Source of the DNA: Lachnospiraceae bacterium
GTDB taxonomy: Bacteria > Bacillota > Clostridia > Lachnospirales > Lachnospiraceae
Assembly (NCBI GenBank): GCA_015258065.1
Contig: JABZIZ010000004.1
Location: forward strand, 134,041 to 198,040
Reading direction: 5' to 3'
Length of the DNA: 64,000 bases
Position numbers and translations under genes: made by a program. Below the pieces are notes generated by a model. That model did no database searches. It had not been told where the DNA came from and saw nothing but the letters and a program-made list of their open reading frames with translations. Shown piece after piece: positions 1-8,786 of this stretch; within the stretch, counting starts at the first letter, position 1, and the number at the start of each line of letters is the position of its first letter.

Positions 1-467
1 CAGCCAATACACTGCTTTCTCTTTTGCATCTGCCTGCGGTTTCCTGGATGTTTGCCTATCCGATGCTCACGATTGTGCTTGCAAATGTCTGGCACGGAAC
101 CGCCTTTTCCATGATGAATTTCCAATCGGCGCTGGATGCTGTCTCCGGCGATATGGAAGAAGCGGCTCGTGTAGACGGCGCTTCCAGAGTGCAGACGCTC
201 ATTCATATCATCATTCCCTGCATCAAGGACACCATTGCAACCAATACCATGCTCAATACCCTCTCTACTCTGGGTGTCTTCGGCATGATCTGGGCCATGA
301 CGGGAGGAGGCCCCGGGAATAAAACGACAACGCTTCCCATCTTCATGTACAATGCAGGAATGAAGAACTTTCAGCTGGGACAGGGGACGGCGGTCGGCAT
401 GCTGATCCTTTTGGTGGGAGCCATCTGCAGCATCCTTTATACCGGCATTTTCCGCACGAAGAATTAA
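1..467 (+). CDS. Sugar ABC transporter permease, MalF-type, 5' end missing
   Basis: This is the 3' part of a gene that enters from the left edge; the frame is open from base 3, so the apparent TTG start at 24 is only internal. The protein would be one of two membrane subunits of a carbohydrate importer. The EAA loop that contacts the ATPase is visible as EEAARVDGASRVQTL around bases 160-200, followed by hydrophobic segments up to the C-terminus. A motif of the MalF/UgpA type, GGGPGNKTTTLP, follows the EAA loop. It sits 12 bases before a second permease and therefore belongs to the same operon. The solute-binding protein is presumably upstream, outside the window. The substrate is not readable from the permease; the neighbouring glycosidases suggest a mannose- or galactose-containing glycan. 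Confidence 0.93.
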   Translation, partial: ANTLLSLLHLPAVSWMFAYPMLTIVLANVWHGTAFSMMNFQSALDAVSGDMEEAARVDGASRVQTLIHIIIPCIKDTIATNTMLNTLSTLGVFGMIWAMTGGGPGNKTTTLPIFMYNAGMKNFQLGQGTAVGMLILLVGAICSILYTGIFRTKN

Positions 468-479
468 GGAGGGAACGAC

Positions 480-1304
480 ATGGGAATCAATGCAAAAACA
501 AAGGCCTTCCATTGCGTACTTTTGGTGATTATTGCACTCGCATTTGTGCTTCCGCTGATCTGGCTGGTGGTGGCTTCTCTGGACACCAATGCTTCCCAGG
601 CACTCAAGTGGCCGACCCAGTGGACTTTGGGAAATTATGCGGATGTCATTTCGAATGAAGGAAACCGGAGAGGGTTCGGCATCGGTCTGGAAATTTCACT
701 GATCGAAAGCGCCATCGTCACCCTGGTTTCGCTGCTTGCAGCTTATCCGCTGTCCAGATACAACCTCTGCTACAAAAAGCAGTTCATGTATGTGATTCTG
801 TTTATGACTTCCCTGCCCATGATTGCCGTGATCGTGCCGGTGTATAAGGTTTTTTTAAGTTTCGGCTTCCTTAACAGCATTCCGGGGGTCATCCTCTATC
901 TGTCCGCCTCGGGCATTCCTTACGGAATCTGGCTGATGAAGAATTTCATGGATACGATTCCGATCAGCCTGGAAGAGGCAGCCTGGGTGGACGGAGCGAC
1001 CACATTACAGTCCATTCGCAAGGTGGTGGCACCTCTGATGTTTTCCGGTATCTGCGTGGTCTTTATTTACACCTTTTCCGGCTCCTGGGGGAATTTCTTC
1101 ATTCCCTACATCCTGCTCTCATCGCCGGATAAGATGCCCGCGTCCGTGATTCTCTACCAGTATTTTGGTCAGCACGGGGCGATTGCTTACGGACCGCTTG
1201 CCGCCTATTCGGTGCTTTATTCACTGCCCTCGATCCTGCTCTATATTTTTTCACAGAACTTCATGTCCAAGGGATTCTCGATGTCGGGAGCGGACAAGGG
1301 TTGA
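480..1304 (+). CDS. Sugar ABC transporter permease, MalG-type
   Basis: Second inner-membrane subunit of a carbohydrate ABC importer. The 274-residue length is normal for the MalG/UgpE group. It has an N-terminal membrane segment at about residues 10-33, several further hydrophobic spans, and the EAA motif EEAAWVDGATTLQ near residue 162 that docks on the ATPase. The start is fixed by a perfect AGGAGG ribosome site 8 bases upstream. It follows the MalF-type permease with a 12-base gap, so the two are translated from one message. No ATPase gene lies nearby; importers of this class in Clostridia commonly share an MsmX/MsiK-like ATPase encoded elsewhere (known for the family, inferred here). The glycosidases downstream suggest a shared glycan substrate. 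Confidence 0.95.
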   Translation: MGINAKTKAFHCVLLVIIALAFVLPLIWLVVASLDTNASQALKWPTQWTLGNYADVISNEGNRRGFGIGLEISLIESAIVTLVSLLAAYPLSRYNLCYKKQFMYVILFMTSLPMIAVIVPVYKVFLSFGFLNSIPGVILYLSASGIPYGIWLMKNFMDTIPISLEEAAWVDGATTLQSIRKVVAPLMFSGICVVFIYTFSGSWGNFFIPYILLSSPDKMPASVILYQYFGQHGAIAYGPLAAYSVLYSLPSILLYIFSQNFMSKGFSMSGADKG

Positions 1305-1391
1305 TAAAGGAGTCACAGGAAATTCCGGTACATGGTTGATGTTACAGTTAGAAGGAAAGAAGAAGGCAAGCCGCCTTTGACTAGGGAAATT

Positions 1392-1412
1392 CCGGCACTC
1401 GTTTCGTGCCGG
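1392..1412 (+). other. Perfect 7-bp hairpin between permease and mannosidase
   Basis: The 145-base gap after the permease holds an inverted repeat CCGGCAC / GTGCCGG around a 7-base loop. No U-tract follows, so it is not a standard terminator; it may be an RNA processing or stability element between the transporter and enzyme parts of the message. The sequence GGAAATTCCGG also occurs twice in this gap (near 1319 and 1384). Confidence 0.45.
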
Positions 1413-1415
1413 TGC

Positions 1416-1449
1416 TCAGGAAGGATTAGAAATCAGAAAGGATTAGAAA
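1416..1449 (+). repeat. Tandem 17-bp duplication of the ribosome binding site
   Basis: Two adjacent 17-base units, TCAGGAAGGATTAGAAA and TCAGAAAGGATTAGAAA, differ at one base. The second copy ends directly before the mannosidase ATG and supplies its AAAGGA ribosome site. The first copy is a spare ribosome site without a start codon. Confidence 0.85.
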
Positions 1450-4400
1450 ATGGAAATGCGGTTTTTAAAGGAAAGAATCGGTAAGATGCTGGAGTATCTG
1501 CGTGCGCAGATTTACCCCCTCAGTGTGCCGGTGACGTCTTTTCGTATGTTGCAGTCGGAGGAGCGCTTTCGGGATATTGCAAACCTGGACACCTCTTCCT
1601 GGAAGGAATTGAAGAGGGATGAAATCTGGGGAGGACACCGTGAGTATTACTGGTTTGAAACGGTGATCACCCTTCCCGATGCCTTTGAGGGAAAGTGTAC
1701 GGCTTTTGAGGTGAAGACCGGCAGAGAGGATGCATGGGATGCCACCAATCCGCAGTTTTCCATTTTCGTGAATGGAAAGCGGGTTCAGGGGCTGGACGTC
1801 AATCACAGAGAAATCATCCTGTCCGAGTGCGCAAAGAAGGGGGAAACCTTCCGCATTGTCATGAGCGCCTTTACGGGCGACCAGAATTTCCACCTCTTCC
1901 TGGATGCCAACTTGAAGGTGTTAGACCGCAAAACGGAGAAATATTATTATGACCTTGCGGTGCCTTATGATACGGCAAGGCTCTTAGATCCGGAGAGCGA
2001 CGCTTATATCAAGACGATTCAGGCACTGAACGATTCCCTGAATCTCTTAGACGACAGGAGAGAGGGATCGGAAGACTATTACCGCTCATTGGAAAAAGCG
2101 CAGGAGTTTATCACCAAAAATTTCTATGAAAAATACGGCGATCCCGACAAGGAGCCGGTCATCTGCTGCATCGGACACACGCATATCGACTGCGCCTGGC
2201 TTTGGACGTTGCGTGTGACGGAAGACAAGGCGGTTCGCTCTTTTTCCACCGTCCTGGAGCTGATGAAGCGCTACCCGGAGTACCGTTTCATGTCCTCACA
2301 GCCGCAGCTATACGTCTATGTCAAAAAAAATGCGCCTGAGGTTTATGAAGAAATCAAGAAGCGTGTGCAGGAAGGCCGCTGGGAAGTGGAAGGGGGCATG
2401 TGGGTGGAAGCCGACTGCAACCTCGCTTCCGGTGAAGGCCTGACCAGACAGTTCCTGTACGGCAAACGCTTTTTCAGAGAGGAATTCGGCAAAGACAATG
2501 AAATCCTCTGGCTCCCGGATGTATTCGGCTATTCTGCTGCCCTGCCGCAGATCATGAAGCTGTGTGGCATCCATTATTTCATGACGACCAAGATCAGCTG
2601 GAATGAAACGAATAAGATGCCCTGTGATACCTTTCTATGGGAAGGACTGGACGGCACCAGAACGCTGACTCACTTCGTTCCGACCAGGGAATATCACAAG
2701 GCGGCGGAAGAAAACGGGACGCAGACGGAGCATTATACGACTTATAATGCCGATTTGATTCCGACACAGATGAAGGGAGCCTGGGAGAGATATTCCAATA
2801 AGGACCTGAATCAGGAAGTGCTTTGCAGCTTCGGTTACGGAGACGGTGGCGGCGGTGCGACTGCGGAAATGCTGGAAAATGAGAGAAGGATGAGTCGGGG
2901 GATTCCCGGTCTGCCACGCACGAAGATCGCCTTTGCGCATGATTTTTTTGCCCGTTTGGAAAAAGAAGTCACAGGCAGCAGATACCTGCCCACCTGGAAG
3001 GGAGAACTGTATCTGGAATACCACCGCGGTACCTATACGACGATGGCAAGAAATAAAAAATACAACCGGCAGTCGGAGCTGGGATTCCAGACGCTTGAAA
3101 CCTGGAGTCTGGCAAATTCTCTGTTAGCAGGGGGGGATTATCCGGCAAAAGAAATTCATGAGGCCTGGATTGTGATTTTGCGGAATCAGTTCCATGACAT
3201 TTTGCCAGGTTCCGGTATCGAGGAGATTTACGAGGATTCCAAAGAAGAATACGACAAAATCACGGAAGTGCGAAAGGAACTGGAAGAACAGGCCCTGTCG
3301 CAGATGGCAAAATCGGTGGATGCTCCTGCGGGAAGCGTGGTGGTCTTCAATCCGAATTCCACAAAGACCCCCGGTACCTGCGAAGTTTTCCTTGCGGAGG
3401 CGGGGGAACATGCCGCTCTCATTTCGGAAAACGGCAGGAAATTCCCCCTGCAAAGGCTGGAAGATGGAAGAAGTCTTTTTGTTGCGCAGGAAATTCCTTC
3501 AAAGGGCTATGCCACTTTCTCAGTAGGGAAGCGGGAGGAGACACAAGAGCAGATGGAGGTGAGCACCTCCCTCATGAAGAACCGTTTCTTTGAAATTCAC
3601 TTCAACGAAAAGGGACAGTTTGCTTCGATCAAAGATCTGCGCGCGAACCGGGAGCTTTTCCCGGAAGGCAAGGCAGGCAATGTGATCATGAGTTATGAGG
3701 ACAGACCGCATAATTTCGATGCCTGGGATATCAACAACTATTATCAGGAAAAATCCTGGGAAGTGGACGACGTTTCCGATTTCCGTGTGGTGGAGGAAGG
3801 GCCGGTACGCGCCACGGTCAGGATTGAGAGAAAGTATCTGGAATCCGTGATCGTGCAGTATATCAGCATTTACAATGACCTTCCCCGGATTGATATTCGA
3901 AATGAAATCGACTGGAAGGAGCACCTGATTCTTTTAAAAGATCATTTCCCGGTGGATGTGCATACGAATGAGGCGACTTTTGACATCCAGTTCGGCAATG
4001 TGAAGCGTACCACCTGCGACAATACGTCCTGGGATTATTCCAAATTTGAAGTCTGCCATCACAAATGGCTGGATGTGGCGGAGGACAATTTCGGCGTCAG
4101 CTTCCTGAACGACTGCAAATTCGGCGTGAGCGTGCGCGGAACGGATGTCGGACTCACCATGCTCAAGTCCGCTCTCTATCCGAATCCGGAGGCGGACAAG
4201 GAACACCACAGCTTCACCTATTCGATCTTCCCGCATGAGGATGACTTTAGAGGGGCGGATACAGTCGGTTACGCATATTCTTTGAACAACCCGATGAAGG
4301 CAGTGGTGAAGGAACAGGCAGGCGGAACTCTTCCGAAGGAGTTCTCCCTCGTTTCGGTCGATGTGCCGAATGTGATCATCGACAGTGTAAAGAAGGCAGA

Positions 4401-4608
4401 AGATTCCGAAGATATGATTGTGCGTCTCTATGAATGCTTTAACCGCAGAAGCGCCGTCACCTTAACGTGCGGACTAATGATTGCGGAAGCTTCTTTCTGC
4501 AATCTGATGGAAGAAGAGGATGTGAAAGCAAATCATACAGAGAATACCGTGGCGTTCGAGATGAAGCCTTATGAAATCAGAACCGTTCGGATCCGTTGTA
4601 AGAAATAA
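1450..4608 (+). CDS. Alpha-mannosidase, glycoside hydrolase family 38
   Basis: Retaining alpha-mannosidase expected to remove terminal alpha-mannose from oligosaccharides such as host N-glycans. The 1052-residue length is typical. The N-terminal domain is followed by the GH38 catalytic core starting near residue 240 with the metal-binding motif HTHIDCAWLW (His243, His245, Asp247 region). The nucleophile is expected in WVEADCN near Asp322, and FGYGDGGGG near residues 461-469 is a conserved substrate-site loop. The C-terminal half matches the beta-sandwich part of the family. No signal peptide is seen, so it acts in the cytoplasm on imported sugar. The start is set by AAAGGA 8 bases upstream, inside a duplicated ribosome-site repeat. 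It lies between two sugar permeases and a beta-galactosidase, which supports a glycan-use operon. Confidence 0.94.
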   Translation: MEMRFLKERIGKMLEYLRAQIYPLSVPVTSFRMLQSEERFRDIANLDTSSWKELKRDEIWGGHREYYWFETVITLPDAFEGKCTAFEVKTGREDAWDATNPQFSIFVNGKRVQGLDVNHREIILSECAKKGETFRIVMSAFTGDQNFHLFLDANLKVLDRKTEKYYYDLAVPYDTARLLDPESDAYIKTIQALNDSLNLLDDRREGSEDYYRSLEKAQEFITKNFYEKYGDPDKEPVICCIGHTHIDCAWLWTLRVTEDKAVRSFSTVLELMKRYPEYRFMSSQPQLYVYVKKNAPEVYEEIKKRVQEGRWEVEGGMWVEADCNLASGEGLTRQFLYGKRFFREEFGKDNEILWLPDVFGYSAALPQIMKLCGIHYFMTTKISWNETNKMPCDTFLWEGLDGTRTLTHFVPTREYHKAAEENGTQTEHYTTYNADLIPTQMKGAWERYSNKDLNQEVLCSFGYGDGGGGATAEMLENERRMSRGIPGLPRTKIAFAHDFFARLEKEVTGSRYLPTWKGELYLEYHRGTYTTMARNKKYNRQSELGFQTLETWSLANSLLAGGDYPAKEIHEAWIVILRNQFHDILPGSGIEEIYEDSKEEYDKITEVRKELEEQALSQMAKSVDAPAGSVVVFNPNSTKTPGTCEVFLAEAGEHAALISENGRKFPLQRLEDGRSLFVAQEIPSKGYATFSVGKREETQEQMEVSTSLMKNRFFEIHFNEKGQFASIKDLRANRELFPEGKAGNVIMSYEDRPHNFDAWDINNYYQEKSWEVDDVSDFRVVEEGPVRATVRIERKYLESVIVQYISIYNDLPRIDIRNEIDWKEHLILLKDHFPVDVHTNEATFDIQFGNVKRTTCDNTSWDYSKFEVCHHKWLDVAEDNFGVSFLNDCKFGVSVRGTDVGLTMLKSALYPNPEADKEHHSFTYSIFPHEDDFRGADTVGYAYSLNNPMKAVVKEQAGGTLPKEFSLVSVDVPNVIIDSVKKAEDSEDMIVRLYECFNRRSAVTLTCGLMIAEASFCNLMEEEDVKANHTENTVAFEMKPYEIRTVRIRCKK

Positions 4609-4637
4609 GCACCTGTAAGAGCTCGGAAGGAAAAGTG

Positions 4638-7600
4638 ATGCGGGAATTTTGCTATGAGATCGTAAAGAACCCTGAAATATTTAAAGAAAATGTGTTACCG
4701 GCACACTCGGATCACCGGTTTTATGCAACGGAAGAGGAAGGAAAAGAGGGGAAGAGCAGATTTTGCTCTTCCCTGAATGGGCTTTGGAAGTTTCATTATG
4801 CGAGGAATTACGCTACCGCGCCCAAAGACTTCTGGCGGGAGGAATTCGATTGCAGAAACTGGGAGGAGATCCGGGTTCCGGCACATATCCAGCTGGAAGG
4901 CTATGATCAGCCTGCTTATACCAATATCCAGTATCCCTGGGACGGGATCGAGGCGATCGAACCCGGACAGATTCCGCAGGACTTCAATCCGGTGGCAAGC
5001 TATGTGAAATATTTTGATCTGCCGGAAGAAAAAAAAGACGAGCCTCTTTTCATCTCCTTTCAGGGGGTGGAGAGCGGCTTCGCGCTCTGGCTCAACGGCA
5101 GTTATGTCGGCTATAGTGAAGATTCTTTTACGCCTTCCGACTTTGATTTAACCCCCTTTGCACGGCAGGGAGAAAACAAGATAGCCGTGCAGGTCTTTAA
5201 ATGGACAGCCGGAAGCTGGTGTGAGGACCAGGATTTTTACCGGTTTTCCGGGATTTTCCGTGATGTGTTCCTCTACACGGTGCCGAAGGTACATGTCTAT
5301 GACTTGAAGATTCGTCCTCTTTTGCAGGAAAATCTGTCGCAGGGTTTGCTGGAAGTAAGGATGCAGATGAGGGGAGAAGGGGGGAGCGCCCTTTGTACGC
5401 TCTCTTTTTGCGGAAAAGAAGTCCTGCGGGCGGAAGGGTTTTCTTTTTCTGAGAAGGTCGAGAGGCCGCTTCTTTGGAGTGCAGAACAGCCGAACCTTTA
5501 CGATCTGGACATCCGGGTCGTCGACAAGGAAGGAGCGCTGAAGGAAGTCATTCGGGAGAAAGTGGGATTTCGGAGAATCGAAATCAAGGACGGCCTGATG
5601 CGTCTGAATGGAAAGAGGCTGGTTTTTCACGGAGTTAACCGGCATGAGTTTTCCTGCAATCATGGCAGAACGCCTTCTGAGGAAGAGGTGTTGCAGGACG
5701 TCCTGACCATGAAGCGGAACAACATCAATGCCGTCCGCACCTCGCACTATCCGAATGCCTCGTATCTGTACCGGCTTTGTGACGAATATGGCATCTATAT
5801 GATTGCGGAGAACAATCTGGAGTCTCATGGAGTCTGGGATCAGGTGGCAAGAGGCTTGAGGCCGGAGTCTTTTGCGGTTCCGGGAGACAGGCAGGAATAC
5901 AGGGAAATGATGCTCGACCGCGTGAATTCCTGCTATCAGAGAGACAAGAATCATCCCTCCATCCTTTTCTGGTCGGATGGCAACGAATCTTACAGCGGGT
6001 CGGTGGTGCAGGCCATGACCGATCGTTTTAAGGAGCTGGATCCGGATCGCCTTGTGCATTATGAAGGGATTGCGCATGACGCAAGGTATCCGGAAGTCAG
6101 TGATGTGTATTCGCAGATGTATACACCGGTCAAGCAGGTGAGGGAATTTCTGAAAACCCATACCGGGAAGCCTTTCCTTCTCTGTGAATTTACACACTCC
6201 ATGGGCAATTCCAACGGGGGGATGTACCAATATATCGATCTGGAGGAAAAAGAGCCCCGTTATCAGGGCGGATTCATCTGGGATTTTGTCGACCAGGCGC
6301 TGCTTGCAAAAAATCGTTACGGAGAGGAATATCTCGCCTATGGAGGCGATTTTTCCGAGCGTCCGACGGACTATGATTTTTCCTGTAACGGCATTGTGGA
6401 TGCCAGGAGAAGGCCTTATGCAGGAAAGATGCAGGAGATCAAGTACCTCTACCAGAATCTTCGCGTACACGTCACGGAAGATGACGTCCGGATTATGAAT
6501 AAGAATCTTTTTACAGGGACGGGGGAATATGACTGCTTCTGCACCCTGGAGCAGGAGGGAAGGGTTCTCAAAAAAGAGAAACTGTCTACCGATGTGGCGC
6601 CGCTGCAGGAGAGCGTTTACCCCCTGCCGTTTTCCGGAAAGGAACTTAAGGGAGAATACAGCATCACGGTTTCTTTTCATCTGAAAGAAGACCTTTCCTG
6701 GGAAAAGAAGGGCTATGAAGTCGCTTACGGACAGGGCGTGTTCGGGACGTTTGCAGGGAAGCTCCCTTCACCGACGGGGGCGGATGAAGAAATGCCGTTC
6801 TCTGCACGGACTTCCGTGGAGAAAGAGGATTCCGGAGCCGGGTGGGCAGGAGAAAAGAAACTTACCGTGATTCGCGGATCTCTGAATCTGGGTGTGAGAG
6901 GGGCGCACTTTTCTGCTCTGTTTTCCTATCTGAAAGGAGGACTCGTTTCCTACCGTTATGGGGGGAGGGAACTCATTCAGGTGATGCCCAGACCGAATTT
7001 CTGGCGTGCGCCCACACAGAACGATGACGGGAACAAGATGGCGTATCGCTATGGCGTTTGGAAGCTTGCCAGTCTTTACGGAAGCAACCTGCCCGTAGAA
7101 GACGGTGCAGAGGTTCCCGCAGAGGGGATGGACGCAGAGCAGACGTCAGATGTCGGATTCGGTGCAAGGGTCAAAGAGACGGAGGCGTTTGTAGAAATCC
7201 GTTTTCCGCGTTATCTTCCGACCGTGCCGCGGACGCTTCTGTGGGTCAGCTACCGGGTTTATCCGGATGGCACGATCGAGACGGTACTGGATTACACACC
7301 GGATCCCCACCTTCCGCCGATGCCGGAATTCGGGATGCTGTTTCAGCTGCCTGCGGAATTGGAGCAGGTGACCTGGTATGGGCTGGGGCCGGAGGAAAAT
7401 TACTGCGACCGAGACAGCGGCGCAAGGCTGGGCCTTTACGAGCGCAAGGTGGAAGACATGATGACGCCTTATGTTGTGCCGCAGGAGTGCGGGAACCGGA
7501 GCGGCGTACGTTATGCAAAAATAACGGATGCGTCTGGACGAGGGATTCTTTTTTCCGGAGACCACATGGATTTCAGCGCACTTCCCTACACGCCGGAGCA

Positions 7601-7778
7601 GATGGAGGAAGCGAGGCATCCTTACGAACTGCCGCGGCCTTTTGATACGGTGGTTCGTTGCTCCCTCAGGCAGATGGGAGTAGGCGGCGATGATTCCTGG
7701 GGCGCCAGAACGCACGAGGAATTTCTGATTGACACTTCGGGGCCGCTGCATTTTTCTGTGAAAATGAGGGGAATCTGA
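4638..7778 (+). CDS. Beta-galactosidase, glycoside hydrolase family 2, LacZ-like
   Basis: Large GH2 enzyme expected to cleave terminal beta-galactose from lactose-like or glycan substrates in the cytoplasm; no signal peptide is present. Domains follow LacZ order: N-terminal sugar-binding domain with a Q-P-x-Y-T-N-x-Q-Y-P-W type stretch near residue 90, immunoglobulin-like domain, TIM barrel with acid/base Glu in WSDGNES (about residue 450) and nucleophile Glu in CEFTHSMGNS (about 517), then a C-terminal LacZ small-chain-type domain. The 1046-residue length fits LacZ. ATG at 4638 has the better spacing to AAGGA; a GTG one codon earlier is possible. It starts 29 bases after the mannosidase, so both are probably co-transcribed. 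A different beta-linked substrate cannot be excluded. Confidence 0.92.
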   Translation: MREFCYEIVKNPEIFKENVLPAHSDHRFYATEEEGKEGKSRFCSSLNGLWKFHYARNYATAPKDFWREEFDCRNWEEIRVPAHIQLEGYDQPAYTNIQYPWDGIEAIEPGQIPQDFNPVASYVKYFDLPEEKKDEPLFISFQGVESGFALWLNGSYVGYSEDSFTPSDFDLTPFARQGENKIAVQVFKWTAGSWCEDQDFYRFSGIFRDVFLYTVPKVHVYDLKIRPLLQENLSQGLLEVRMQMRGEGGSALCTLSFCGKEVLRAEGFSFSEKVERPLLWSAEQPNLYDLDIRVVDKEGALKEVIREKVGFRRIEIKDGLMRLNGKRLVFHGVNRHEFSCNHGRTPSEEEVLQDVLTMKRNNINAVRTSHYPNASYLYRLCDEYGIYMIAENNLESHGVWDQVARGLRPESFAVPGDRQEYREMMLDRVNSCYQRDKNHPSILFWSDGNESYSGSVVQAMTDRFKELDPDRLVHYEGIAHDARYPEVSDVYSQMYTPVKQVREFLKTHTGKPFLLCEFTHSMGNSNGGMYQYIDLEEKEPRYQGGFIWDFVDQALLAKNRYGEEYLAYGGDFSERPTDYDFSCNGIVDARRRPYAGKMQEIKYLYQNLRVHVTEDDVRIMNKNLFTGTGEYDCFCTLEQEGRVLKKEKLSTDVAPLQESVYPLPFSGKELKGEYSITVSFHLKEDLSWEKKGYEVAYGQGVFGTFAGKLPSPTGADEEMPFSARTSVEKEDSGAGWAGEKKLTVIRGSLNLGVRGAHFSALFSYLKGGLVSYRYGGRELIQVMPRPNFWRAPTQNDDGNKMAYRYGVWKLASLYGSNLPVEDGAEVPAEGMDAEQTSDVGFGARVKETEAFVEIRFPRYLPTVPRTLLWVSYRVYPDGTIETVLDYTPDPHLPPMPEFGMLFQLPAELEQVTWYGLGPEENYCDRDSGARLGLYERKVEDMMTPYVVPQECGNRSGVRYAKITDASGRGILFSGDHMDFSALPYTPEQMEEARHPYELPRPFDTVVRCSLRQMGVGGDDSWGARTHEEFLIDTSGPLHFSVKMRGI

Positions 7779-7907
7779 GGTACGGGAGAGCTTTTGAATA
7801 GAAAAGGTCCGCCTGCACTGCGACCAATCTTTCGGAGCAGGAGAACTTTTTTGGCAAAAACAGGGGGATGCACCGGTTGAGAGAGCGGAAGGAACAGGAG
7901 GAAGACA

Positions 7908-8762
7908 GTGCTCACAAAGGCGGATCAATACTTGATCGAAGACATCAGGAATATTTTACAGAACGGCTATCCGGACGAGAATCCGAGACCCAGGTATGCA
8001 GACGGCACACCGGCGCATACGATCAGTGTCAACCATGTAAGCAGGAAATATGACCTGTCCGGGGGGGAGTTTCCGATCTGTACCCTTCGTCCCCAGGCGT
8101 GGAAGACAGGGATTCGGGAAATCTTTACCATTTACCAGAGACCGACCAATGTCATTGCGGAAATGGAAGAGATGGGGGTGACCTGGTGGGGGCCTTGGGA
8201 TATCGGAGACGGGACGATCGGACAGAGGTATGGAGCGACCGTTGCGCGTTATGATTTGATGCACGACCTGATCCGGGACATCGAAGAGGATCCTTATGGG
8301 AGAAGAAAGGTGGTTTCTCTCTGGCAGGAAAAGGATCTTCGTGAAACGAAGGGGCTGGCGCCCTGTGCCTTTTTAACGATTTGGAACGTGAGGGGGGAGT
8401 TTCTGGATATGTGCCTGATTCAGCGAAGTGGAGACATGTTAACCGCCTCCGGCGGGGGAGGAATTAACGAGATTCAGTATGCCGCTCTGCTCCTGATGAT
8501 TGCAAATACGACAAAGAAACGTCCCGGGGTCTTCACCCACTTTGTGGCAAACGAACAGATCTATGACCGTCACCGCGAGCAGGCGCAGCAGCTGCTTGCT
8601 CGTGCGCAGGAAAAAAAGGACAAGAATACAGGAGAACAGCTACCGATGCTGTTGCTGCACAAAGAGGCGGGCTGTAAGCTGGAAGACTACCGGATCGAAG
8701 ATTTTGAGATGGTAGACTATGAGCCGACCAGGCCGCAGCTTTCCTTTGAACTTGGGATTTGA
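7908..8762 (+). CDS. thyA: Divergent thymidylate synthase
   Basis: Folate-dependent methylation of dUMP to dTMP for DNA synthesis. The 284-residue protein keeps the family framework: catalytic Cys153 in LAPCA, the phosphate-binding QRSGD, Asn187 in GGGGINEIQYA at the position that selects dUMP, and the HFVANEQIYDRH stretch equivalent to the HxxGDxHxYxxH region. It differs from standard ThyA: the usual histidine after the active cysteine is alanine, and the LGLPFN loop is replaced by a glycine-rich stretch. It starts with GTG behind GGAGGAAG. The gap of 129 bases before it shows no clear promoter. No dihydrofolate reductase gene is adjacent. A related pyrimidine methylase is possible, but the retained Asn favours dUMP. 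Confidence 0.85.
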   Translation: MLTKADQYLIEDIRNILQNGYPDENPRPRYADGTPAHTISVNHVSRKYDLSGGEFPICTLRPQAWKTGIREIFTIYQRPTNVIAEMEEMGVTWWGPWDIGDGTIGQRYGATVARYDLMHDLIRDIEEDPYGRRKVVSLWQEKDLRETKGLAPCAFLTIWNVRGEFLDMCLIQRSGDMLTASGGGGINEIQYAALLLMIANTTKKRPGVFTHFVANEQIYDRHREQAQQLLARAQEKKDKNTGEQLPMLLLHKEAGCKLEDYRIEDFEMVDYEPTRPQLSFELGI

Positions 8763-8786
8763 GCGTTCGTGCAAGGATGGATACGA

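Noticed and set aside
5148..6680. A 510-codon open frame on the minus strand inside the beta-galactosidase gene
   Set aside because: It overlaps conserved GH2 motifs on the other strand, resembles no known protein and has no start signal; a shadow of codon bias.
7058..7645. A 195-codon Arg/Gly-rich open frame in a second frame of the beta-galactosidase gene
   Set aside because: High Arg, Cys and Gly content without hydrophobic pattern is typical of an out-of-frame reading of GC-rich coding DNA.
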